Translations under genes and position numbers: made by a program
Notes under the pieces: model-generated
Databases searched by the model: none
Seen by the model: only the letters and a program-made list of their open reading frames with translations
What the model was told of the DNA's origin: nothing
In this document: positions 7,275 through 13,160 of the stretch, piece after piece
Numbering within the stretch: position 1 is the first letter of the stretch
Layout: the number at the start of each line of letters is the position of its first letter
Assembly (NCBI GenBank): GCA_051647125.1
Contig: JBOFDP010000080.1
Location: forward strand, 1 to 13,160
Reading direction: 5' to 3'
Source: JBOFDP01 sp051647125
Lineage (GTDB): Bacteria; Bacteroidota; Bacteroidia; Chitinophagales; Chitinophagaceae
DNA length: 13,160 nucleotides

Positions 7275-7807
7275 GTTATTACTGGGCATTCTTATAATGC
7301 GGATGCCGATGGTAATTTTGAAAGTACTGGTAATAAGTTTAAAATAATAAGAGACCAAGGAAAGTGGACACCTCCTTGTTGGGGAATATCAAGTGGGAAT
7401 CCAGCTTTTAGACCTGATGATACACGACCAGATGTAGAAAATATTAAAATTCCTACTACTGGAGGGTATAAAATATCTCTTTATTCTATAAGACAATACT
7501 TGTAGTATAACGAATACTACTGTACCCACTGAATATACCAATATGGGAATGGTAGGTACTATAATTGGTTGGTAGGCTGGCAAAGATATAGCTATGATTT
7601 CTATACAAATTCCAAATATGATTATTTGGTATACTACTTATACTTTTCAGAAACTGCAGAAATAATTCGGGAGGAATTAAGATAGATGAACACCAATGTT
7701 CTTTTTCCCATTTCCTTAAAAGGAGGAGATAATTTTTCTATGCCGCAGGTACATATAGTTTTATTGAATGATATTGATGGCTGTTCTTATTTTCTAAAAA
7801 AATAATC
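7275..7807 (+). pseudogene. Decayed SusE/SusF-like surface glycan-binding protein
   Basis: After the receptor pieces end near 7253, the same frame runs straight into a different kind of sequence: DADGNFESTGNKFKII, GKWTPPCWG and ENIKIPTTGGYKISL. These resemble the repeated carbohydrate-binding domains of SusE/SusF outer-membrane lipoproteins (a strand ending in FKI, then a W-rich segment, then NIxVPxAGxYKI). After the stop at 7503-7505 further pieces appear in other frames: a MVGTIIGW segment like their MVGDATPGGW motif, YDFYTNSKYDYLVYY, then LKGGDNF followed across a frameshift by AAGTYSF (about 7720-7770). Several stops and shifts break it. The order SusC then SusE/F, with no SusD left between, implies a large deletion. 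The family call is from pattern memory and less sure than for the receptor; the non-coding state is clear. Confidence 0.55.
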
Positions 7808-7838
7808 TTCATAGCCCTTAATCTAAGATTTCTACAAA

Positions 7839-7873
7839 ATAAATAGTAAAAACGGGTTTTTCTTGCTATTTAT
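7839..7873 (+). terminator. Hairpin, possible terminator upstream of ahcY
   Basis: Outer arms ATAAATAG and CTATTTAT (8 bp) enclose AAAAA-CGGG-TTTTT, with an asymmetric internal loop of T opposite CTTG. It lies at the end of the decayed sus region and 58 bases before the ahcY -7 element, where a terminator is expected. The stem is very AT-rich and no separate T-run follows. Confidence 0.4.
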
Positions 7874-7930
7874 CTATATAAATTATTGCGTATACAATAA
7901 AATATAGAGGTTATTCTTAAATTTTTTTTC

Positions 7931-7938
7931 TAATTTTG
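7931..7938 (+). promoter_or_regulatory. Bacteroidota-type -7 element before ahcY
   Basis: TAATTTTG matches TAnnTTTG and ends 22 nt before the ahcY ATG, implying a short leader. No SAH-binding riboswitch-like structure can fit in that leader. Confidence 0.5.
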
Positions 7939-7960
7939 TAAGATAAATTTTTATTTCATT

Positions 7961-9286
7961 ATGTCATTTAACAAAGAAAACATAGATTTTAATCTCCCTT
8001 ATAAAGTAAAAGATATTCATCTGGGTAATTTGGGAAGAAAAGACATCTTATTATCTGAAGCTGAAATGCCTGGTCTTATGGCATTAAGAGAAGAATACAA
8101 AGGAAAATATCCTTTAAAAGGTGCTCGCATTGGAGGATGTGTTCATATGACTATACAAACAGCAGTACTTATAGAAACTTTGAAGGAATTAGGTGCTGAA
8201 GTTCGTTGGAGTTCATGTAACATTTTTTCTACTCAAGATCATGCTGCTGCTGCTGTTGCTAGTGGTGGTACACCAGTTTTTGCGTGGAAAGGAGAATCTG
8301 AGGATGAATTTGAGTGGTGTATTCAACAAACTTTATTTTTTGGGAGTAAAGACCAACCTCTTAATATGATTATAGATGATGGGGGGGATCTTACCAATAT
8401 GGTGATAGAGCATTATCCTGAGTTGTTGCCAGGGATACGAGGATTGAGTGAGCAAACTACCACAGGAGTGCATCGTTTATATGAAAGAATGAAGCAAGGT
8501 ACTTTACCTTTGCCCGCTTTTAATATCAATGATTCTGTAACAAAGTCTAAATTTGACAATAAATATGGTTGTAGAGAAAGTTGTATTGATGCTATACGTC
8601 GTGCTACTGATGTGATGATGGCAGGAAAGGTGGCTGTGGTGGCAGGATATGGCGATGTTGGGAAAGGATCTGCAGATTCTTTGCGTGCTGCAGGATGTAG
8701 GGTTATTATTACAGAGATAGATCCTATTTGTGCATTACAAGCAGCTATGGATGGCTATCAAGTCAAAAAAATGGATAGTGCTATTAAAGAAGCGGATATA
8801 GTGGTTACCACAACGGGTTGTTGTGATATTATTACAGAGAAACATTTTAGATCCTTGAAGGATAAAACTATTGTATGTAATATAGGTCATTTTGATATAG
8901 AGATTGACATCGCTTGGATTAATAATAATTATGGACATACTAAAGAAAATATTAAACCACAAGTAGATAAATATACCATTGAGGGCAAAGATGTTATTGT
9001 TTTAGCGGAGGGGAGATTGGTAAACTTGGGTTGTGCTATGGGGCATCCTTCTTTTGTGATGAGTAACACCTTTGTTAACCAAACTTTGGCACAAATAGAA
9101 CTTTGGAATAATTATAAAAATTATGAAAAGAAGGTATATATTCTCCCTAAACATTTGGATGAAAAAGTAGCTACTCTTCATTTGAAAAAAATTGGTGTAG
9201 AGCTGGATATTCTTACCCAAAAGCAAGCAGATTATATTAATGTACCTATACAGGGTCCTTACAAGGCTGAACATTATAGATATTAA
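7961..9286 (+). CDS. ahcY: AhcY, S-adenosylhomocysteine hydrolase
   Basis: AhcY splits S-adenosylhomocysteine into homocysteine and adenosine with bound NAD+, relieving product inhibition of methyltransferases. At 441 aa it is near the human enzyme (432 aa) and complete. Matches to human residues (offset 9): IDDGGDLT with D140 (human D131), NDSVTKSKFDN with K195, D199 and N200 (human K186, D190, N191), the NAD-binding VAGYGDVGKG (227-236), TEIDPICALQAAMDG, CNIGHFDIE (306-314), GCAMGHPSFVMS and the terminal KxEHYRY that reaches the neighbouring subunit's NAD. One difference stands out: the conserved SEETTTG reads SEQTTTG, so Q165 replaces human E156 next to the adenosine site. Its own promoter and flanking hairpins suggest a single-gene transcript. 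Confidence 0.96.
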   Translation: MSFNKENIDFNLPYKVKDIHLGNLGRKDILLSEAEMPGLMALREEYKGKYPLKGARIGGCVHMTIQTAVLIETLKELGAEVRWSSCNIFSTQDHAAAAVASGGTPVFAWKGESEDEFEWCIQQTLFFGSKDQPLNMIIDDGGDLTNMVIEHYPELLPGIRGLSEQTTTGVHRLYERMKQGTLPLPAFNINDSVTKSKFDNKYGCRESCIDAIRRATDVMMAGKVAVVAGYGDVGKGSADSLRAAGCRVIITEIDPICALQAAMDGYQVKKMDSAIKEADIVVTTTGCCDIITEKHFRSLKDKTIVCNIGHFDIEIDIAWINNNYGHTKENIKPQVDKYTIEGKDVIVLAEGRLVNLGCAMGHPSFVMSNTFVNQTLAQIELWNNYKNYEKKVYILPKHLDEKVATLHLKKIGVELDILTQKQADYINVPIQGPYKAEHYRY

Positions 9287-9317
9287 TCATGTTATCAGAA
9301 AATATCAAGGCTAAAAA

Positions 9318-9354
9318 ATATAAAATGCAACTCTTATAAAGTTGCATTTTATAT
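9318..9354 (+). terminator. ahcY: Terminator hairpin after ahcY
   Basis: A perfect 15-bp stem with a 7-base loop (CTTATAA), starting 31 bases after the ahcY stop. The core TGCAACT/AGTTGCA is flanked by AAAA/TTTT, so the 3' arm itself supplies a short T-run. The symmetry would also stop transcription from the other side. Confidence 0.65.
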
Positions 9355-9418
9355 GATAAATATTAATTAACTTAAAACTGTACTTTCTTTATTTTTTATA
9401 CTGTAGGGTTATAAAAAT

Positions 9419-9443
9419 AACTTGTTCTTTATAAGGACAAGTT
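9419..9443. repeat. Second hairpin, upstream of the GNAT-ArgC gene
   Basis: An 11-bp stem (AACTTGTTCTT with AAGGACAAGTT, one T-G pair) and a 3-base loop. It is 42 bases upstream of the -7 element of the next gene and has no T-run after it. It could be an operator, part of a tandem terminator or chance; it does not resemble an E. coli ARG box. Confidence 0.35.
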
Positions 9444-9484
9444 GTAGGGGTAAAAAATAATACCTTTTTATTATTTAAAAACTA

Positions 9485-9492
9485 TAATTTTG
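9485..9492 (+). promoter_or_regulatory. Bacteroidota-type -7 element before GNAT-ArgC
   Basis: TAATTTTG matches TAnnTTTG and ends 37 nt before the ATG at 9530. Confidence 0.45.
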
Positions 9493-9529
9493 GAAATTCT
9501 TTTTAGTTAAAATTTTAATTTATAGAAAA

Positions 9530-11026
9530 ATGCCTATAGATGTAGTTGTTGCTGATGAAACCCATTTAAAATATGTAATTACTATTAATGATGAAATTGA
9601 TAGGGGAGTGAAGGCTAGGGGAACGGGCATAGCTCGAAGAACGGATGAATATATTAGGAATAAAATTATAGAGGGCAAAGCTATTATTGCTTTAGAGGGG
9701 GATAAATTTGTTGGTTTTTGTTATATAGAATCTTGGGAGCATGAAAAATTTGTAGCCAATTCAGGGCTTATAGTGATTCCTGAATATAGAAGTGCTGGGG
9801 TAGGGAAAAGAGTTAAAAAGGCAGCTTTTGAGCTTTCTCGTAAAAAATTTCCACAGGCTAAATTGTTTGGGCTTACTACTAGTGAGCAGGTTATGAAAAT
9901 AAATACTCAGTTAGGATATGTACCAGTACCTTTTACCAAACTTACGGATGATGAACAGTTTTGGAATGGGTGTAAATCTTGTCAAAATTATGATATTCTT
10001 ACCCGTACTAATAAAACCAAATGTTTGTGTACGGCTATGGTGTATGACCCCTCAACAACCACTTATAAAATAGGTATTGCTGGAGGTGCGGGATATACAG
10101 GTGGAGAACTCATTCGTTTGTTAATACATCATCCTATAGTACAATTAAAATATGTATATAGCGAATCTTTTAAGGGGCAACCTTTATATGCGGTGCATCA
10201 AGATATGTTGCATGTAAATATGAATTTTTCGGATATTGATTTTTCGGATATTGATATATTATTTTTGTGCCTGAGTCATGGTCAATCTATAGAATATTTA
10301 AAGTATCATACTATTCCTAAGAGTGTAAAAATTATAGATTTAAGTCAGGATTTTAGATTAAAGCAACAGGCGAATGGATTTGTTTATGGATTACCAGAAT
10401 TAAATAGAGATTTAATATATAAAAGTCAATATATTGCTAATCCTGGATGTTTTGCTACGGCAATACAGCTCGCATTATTACCTTTAGCCACCGATCATAT
10501 TTTGCCTAAAGAAATAAATGTTTTTGGAATAACAGGATCTACAGGAGCAGGACAAAAACCTACTATTGAAACACATTATAGTATGAGAGAATCGAACCTC
10601 TCAAATTATAAAGTATTTAATCATCAACATTTACATGAAATATCAGAAACTTTAAGCTCAGCAAGTGCTACAAATCAGCTATTTGATATTGCTTTTGTTC
10701 CTCTAAGAGGTAGCCTTACTAGAGGTATTATTGTGGATATAATCATAAGAACAGATATAGATATTTTGAAATTGAGAGAAAAATATGAGGTTTATTATGA
10801 GCATCATCCTTTTGTATGTATCAGTGATACACCTTTGTTTATTAAGCAAGTTACCAATACCAATTATTGCTATATTCATCTTGTTCAAGAAGGTCATAAA
10901 ATACTAATTACAGCAGTGATAGATAATTTACTGAAAGGGGCTTCTGGACAAGCTATACAAAATATGAATTTGATGTTAGGAATAGAAGAAACTACAGGAT
11001 TACGTTTGAAAGGGAATTATTTTTAA
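9530..11026 (+). CDS. argC: Fused GNAT N-acyltransferase and ArgC (N-acyl-glutamyl-phosphate reductase)
   Basis: One 498-aa frame holds two arginine-pathway enzymes. Residues 1-174 form a GNAT acyltransferase of the kind found in Bacteroidota arg loci: GTGIARRT (31-38), SWEHEKFVANSGLIV, an acetyl-CoA loop RSAGVGK (87-93), FELSRKKFP, and a C-terminal cysteine cluster (C148, C151, C165, C167) ending in YDP. It likely makes N-acetyl- or N-succinyl-glutamate. From about 179 a complete ArgC follows without a stop: NADP-binding GGAGYTGGE (185-193), catalytic Cys307 in NPGCFAT, GSTGAGQK (336-343), and HQHLHEI (365-371) at the conserved His site. ArgC reduces the N-acyl-glutamyl phosphate to the semialdehyde. 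The linker is only about four residues. As I recall, argG commonly lies between these genes in Bacteroidota, so a deletion may have made the fusion. Internal ATG 10037 could start ArgC alone but has no ribosome site. Confidence 0.9.
   Translation: MPIDVVVADETHLKYVITINDEIDRGVKARGTGIARRTDEYIRNKIIEGKAIIALEGDKFVGFCYIESWEHEKFVANSGLIVIPEYRSAGVGKRVKKAAFELSRKKFPQAKLFGLTTSEQVMKINTQLGYVPVPFTKLTDDEQFWNGCKSCQNYDILTRTNKTKCLCTAMVYDPSTTTYKIGIAGGAGYTGGELIRLLIHHPIVQLKYVYSESFKGQPLYAVHQDMLHVNMNFSDIDFSDIDILFLCLSHGQSIEYLKYHTIPKSVKIIDLSQDFRLKQQANGFVYGLPELNRDLIYKSQYIANPGCFATAIQLALLPLATDHILPKEINVFGITGSTGAGQKPTIETHYSMRESNLSNYKVFNHQHLHEISETLSSASATNQLFDIAFVPLRGSLTRGIIVDIIIRTDIDILKLREKYEVYYEHHPFVCISDTPLFIKQVTNTNYCYIHLVQEGHKILITAVIDNLLKGASGQAIQNMNLMLGIEETTGLRLKGNYF
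10226..10255 (+). repeat. 15-bp tandem duplication inside argC
   Basis: TTTTCGGATATTGAT occurs twice back to back and encodes FSDID twice (residues 233-242), just before the IDILFLCLSHG strand. It is in frame and sits in a loop of variable length in ArgC, so it is probably harmless replication slippage. Confidence 0.8.
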
Positions 11027-11065
11027 CTCCTTTTTTATTTAGTAATATAGTCTAAAACTTTCGCG

Positions 11066-11073
11066 TACCTTTG
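11066..11073 (+). promoter_or_regulatory. Bacteroidota-type -7 element before the glycosyltransferase
   Basis: TACCTTTG is among the best TAnnTTTG matches in the window, 28 nt before the ATG at 11102. The short GC-containing stretch TTTCGCG just before it contrasts with the AT-rich surroundings. Confidence 0.6.
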
Positions 11074-11101
11074 TAAGATATTTTAATAATATAATCAACC
11101 T

Positions 11102-12031
11102 ATGGATATTACAATTTTAATACCTTTGTTAAATGAAGCAGAATCTATATCGGAACTTTATAAATGGATAAAAAAAGTATGTGAGAGAGAAGATTTTTCT
11201 CATGAAATTATTTTTGTAGATGATGGTAGTACAGATAATTCTTGGGAAGTTATAGAATCATTACAAAAAAAAGATGTTTGTGTACGAGGGGTTCGTTTTC
11301 AGAGAAATTACGGAAAAGCTGCGGGGCTTGATATAGGTTTTAAAGAAGCGAAAGGAGATATTGTAATAACCATGGATGCTGATTTGCAGGATTCCCCAGA
11401 AGAAATTGTAGATATGCGTAAGATGATATTAACACAGGGATATGATTTAGTAAGTGGATGGAAAAAAAAAAGATATGATAATAAAGTTACTAAAAATATT
11501 CCCTCTAAATTGTATAATAGTGTAACAAGTAAAATGTCAGGTATTCAATTACATGATTTTAATTGTGGGATTAAAGCATATAAAAAAAAGGTGATAAAAA
11601 CTATAGATATTCAGGGAGATATGCATCGTTATATTCCTGTGATAGTCAAATGGAATGGATTTAAAAAAATAGGTGAAAAAGTGGTGGAACACCGTCCACG
11701 AAAATATGGAGTAAGCAAATTTGGATGGGAACGATTTCCTAATGGTTTTTTAGATTTGTGTACTATTATGTTTATTAGCAAATTTGCTAAACGTCCTATG
11801 CATTTTTTTGGATTATTAGGGGTTTTATTTCTTTTAATAGGACTATTTTCTACAGCATATCTGATATATATGAAATTTTATGAAAGCTATAATATTACTA
11901 ATAGAGCTAGTTTTTTTATTGCAATAGCTACTATAATAATAGGGTTTCAGATGTTTTTGACCGGATTTTTGGCAGAGTTGATTATTCGAAATTCTGATAA
12001 ACCATATTATACCGTAGCGGAAAAAATATAA
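11102..12031 (+). CDS. Family 2 glycosyltransferase, membrane-anchored (DPM1/ArnC-like)
   Basis: A 309-aa GT2 enzyme with a GT-A domain followed by two C-terminal membrane helices (about 235-257 and 269-293). Visible motifs are IPLLNEAESI at the N-terminus, nucleotide-binding VDDGSTD (39-45), RNYGKAAGLDIGF, the metal-binding MDADLQD (91-97), HDFNCGIKAY (151-160) and HRPRKYGVSKFGW (197-209), the typical HRxRxxGxSK(Y/F) segment. This layout fits enzymes that move a sugar from a nucleotide donor to a polyprenyl phosphate at the inner membrane, for cell-surface glycans or protein glycosylation. Donor and acceptor cannot be read from sequence. It has its own promoter and converges with yggS with one base between the stop codons. 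Confidence 0.88.
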   Translation: MDITILIPLLNEAESISELYKWIKKVCEREDFSHEIIFVDDGSTDNSWEVIESLQKKDVCVRGVRFQRNYGKAAGLDIGFKEAKGDIVITMDADLQDSPEEIVDMRKMILTQGYDLVSGWKKKRYDNKVTKNIPSKLYNSVTSKMSGIQLHDFNCGIKAYKKKVIKTIDIQGDMHRYIPVIVKWNGFKKIGEKVVEHRPRKYGVSKFGWERFPNGFLDLCTIMFISKFAKRPMHFFGLLGVLFLLIGLFSTAYLIYMKFYESYNITNRASFFIAIATIIIGFQMFLTGFLAELIIRNSDKPYYTVAEKI

Positions 12032-12032
12032 T

Positions 12033-12695
12033 TTATCGACTACCAAAAAGCAAAGATCCTATTCTTATCATATTACTTCCTTCTTCTAAAGCTATTTGAT
12101 AGTCGTTACTCATGCCCATAGAAAGGGTGTTGAAGTTAAGTATTTTATTTTTATAAGACTGTAACTGATCAAAAAAAACTTTTAATTTTTTGTATTCTTG
12201 TCGTATCCTTATTGTATTCTTAGTAAAGGTAGAAATTCCCATAAGTCCTTCTATTCGTATATTGGGAAATTTTTCGGGACAAATATTTGAAATTTCTTTT
12301 TCTAAGATTTGTATTGTAAATCCAAATTTAGATTCTTCTTGGGCAATATGTACTTGTAAAAGACATGGTATAATCCGCTGATTTTTAGTAGCATAAAGAT
12401 TAATTTCTTTTAGTAATTTAATGGAATCTACACTTTGTATAAGATGTATCCAAGGGGCAATATACTTTACCTTATTGGTTTGTAGGTGTCCTATAAAATG
12501 CCAATAGGGGGAGGAATTAAAGTGTTGCTGTTTTTCTACAAGTTCTTGTACATAGTTTTCACCAAAATCAAATTGTCCCATATTTAAAAAATCCTTTATA
12601 TCTCCTAAAGGCTTTGTTTTTGATACGGCAATTAGTTTGGCTTTGTAAGATTGAGTATCTTGTATAAGTTGTTGATATATTTTTTTATTAATCAT
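12033..12695 (-). CDS. yggS: YggS/PLPBP-family pyridoxal phosphate-binding protein
   Basis: A 220-aa protein of the YggS/PROSC family, which binds PLP in a single TIM barrel, has no known catalytic activity and buffers vitamin B6 and amino-acid pools. The PLP lysine is K26 in LIAVSKTKP. Other landmarks are FGENYVQE (44-51), WHFIGHLQTNK (65-75), SKFGF (122-126), GLMGI (150-154), and the phosphate-binding SMGMSNDYQIA (192-202) with RIGSLLFG at the end. Length is normal. It starts 16 bases after the bshB1 stop, so the two share a transcript. The TAA stop faces the glycosyltransferase stop with one base between. No Shine-Dalgarno. Confidence 0.95.
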   Translation of the reverse strand: MINKKIYQQLIQDTQSYKAKLIAVSKTKPLGDIKDFLNMGQFDFGENYVQELVEKQQHFNSSPYWHFIGHLQTNKVKYIAPWIHLIQSVDSIKLLKEINLYATKNQRIIPCLLQVHIAQEESKFGFTIQILEKEISNICPEKFPNIRIEGLMGISTFTKNTIRIRQEYKKLKVFFDQLQSYKNKILNFNTLSMGMSNDYQIALEEGSNMIRIGSLLFGSR

Positions 12696-12711
12696 AGTGT
12701 GGCTCTATTTT

Positions 12712-13160
12712 TTAATAAGGAGTAGGTATAAGAAAGTCTAAATTTTTCATTCCAAGACTACGTACACTAATAAAACCTTCAGCATATTTTGTACCTATAT
12801 TTTTGCCCCAAGTACGATGTCTTGCCTCCCAGGATTCTAAGAATGAAGCAGAAGAAATATAAGTAGCTGGTTCATCAGAAGCATATACTTTGGGTACATG
12901 AAATTGAGAAGCATAAGCACAAACAGCACTTATTTTTTTATCCCAATAATTACTTATATCAATAAAAAAATGAGGCTGAAGAGTTCTGTCTTGGATATAA
13001 TTAAATAAGAAATAAGGACGCCAAGGATATTGAGTTTTACCTTGTAAAGAGGTTTTTACTTTGGAAAGTCCTGCAAGAAAAAAAGCATCATAAACTAATT
13101 TAGCTGCTTTTCCATGATCAGGATGTCTATCTTCTGGTGCATTACAAAAAATAATATCTG
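12712..13160 (-). CDS. bshB1: BshB1, bacillithiol biosynthesis deacetylase, C-terminal part
   Basis: The last 149 codons of a LmbE-like zinc deacetylase; the start lies beyond the window edge. The visible part opens with APEDRHPDHGKAAKL, where the HPDH motif (codons 13114-13125) gives a zinc-binding His, and continues with VYDAFFLAGL, a WRPYFLFNYIQ segment, DEPATYISSASFLESWEAR, and YAEGFISVRSLG near the end. These are features of BshB1, which removes the acetyl group from GlcNAc-malate in making bacillithiol, the low-molecular-weight thiol of many Firmicutes and Bacteroidota. The AHPDD zinc motif expected at the N-terminus cannot be checked. Full-length homologues are about 235-240 aa, so roughly 60 percent is present. 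It is followed by yggS on the same strand. Confidence 0.92.
   Translation of the reverse strand, partial: DIIFCNAPEDRHPDHGKAAKLVYDAFFLAGLSKVKTSLQGKTQYPWRPYFLFNYIQDRTLQPHFFIDISNYWDKKISAVCAYASQFHVPKVYASDEPATYISSASFLESWEARHRTWGKNIGTKYAEGFISVRSLGMKNLDFLIPTPY

Noticed and set aside
7161..7505. A 114-aa independent protein
   Set aside because: It joins a SusC segment (WYRKTSKLLN) to a SusE/F-like segment with no start signal; it is a chance frame through two remnants.
1..13160. tRNA genes, CRISPR arrays, insertion sequences or phage genes
   Set aside because: No cloverleaf with a GGTTCGAATCC-like arm, no regularly spaced direct repeats, and no transposase or phage motif was seen by eye.

Overview
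The window looks like a chromosomal piece of an AT-rich member of the Bacteroidota. Four things point there: repeated TAnnTTTG elements (the Bacteroidota sigma factor -7 box) 23 to 54 nt before start codons, near-absence of Shine-Dalgarno sites, remnants of a SusC/SusE-type outer-membrane glycan-uptake locus, and gene products of recognisable Bacteroidota type (short QueA, cysteine-rich GNAT acyltransferase, BshB1). Strong AT bias, an eroded sus locus, a gene fusion where argG might be expected, and several housekeeping enzymes with changed motifs suggest relaxed selection or genome reduction, as in host-associated lineages. This is inference; the species cannot be named from the window.

Layout. 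Positions 1-172: 3' end of an M20-family amidohydrolase. Positions 249-3013: an operon-like set of hypE (last step of [NiFe]-hydrogenase CN ligand synthesis), an overlapping six-blade NHL-repeat protein, and a nickel/cobalt-type permease. Together they point to a [NiFe] hydrogenase encoded elsewhere. Positions 3150-5250: a two-gene unit of an exported ModA-like binding protein and a short, divergent 12-helix protein related to subunit I of heme-copper oxidases, the most unusual pair in the window. Positions 5283-6368: queA, full length but with altered signature motifs. Positions 6530-7807: a decayed SusC-type receptor running into a decayed SusE/SusF-like surface protein. Positions 7839-9354: ahcY between two hairpins. 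Positions 9419-11026: one ORF joining a GNAT acyltransferase to ArgC. Positions 11066-12031: a family 2 glycosyltransferase with two C-terminal membrane helices. Positions 12033-13160, minus strand: yggS and the 3' part of bshB1, convergent with the glycosyltransferase gene.

How the genes fit together. HypE and the Ni/Co permease serve hydrogenase maturation, and the exported binding protein with the oxidase-like protein may belong to the same energy metabolism, but only adjacency supports that link. QueA, AhcY, GNAT-ArgC, YggS and BshB1 are separate housekeeping functions (tRNA modification, methyl cycle, arginine synthesis, PLP homeostasis, bacillithiol). No tRNA, rRNA, CRISPR array or intact insertion sequence was recognised. 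The intergenic stretches 3014-3188, 6369-6585 and 9287-9529 hold only the promoters and hairpins listed. Family assignments come from motifs remembered from the families; no database search was run.
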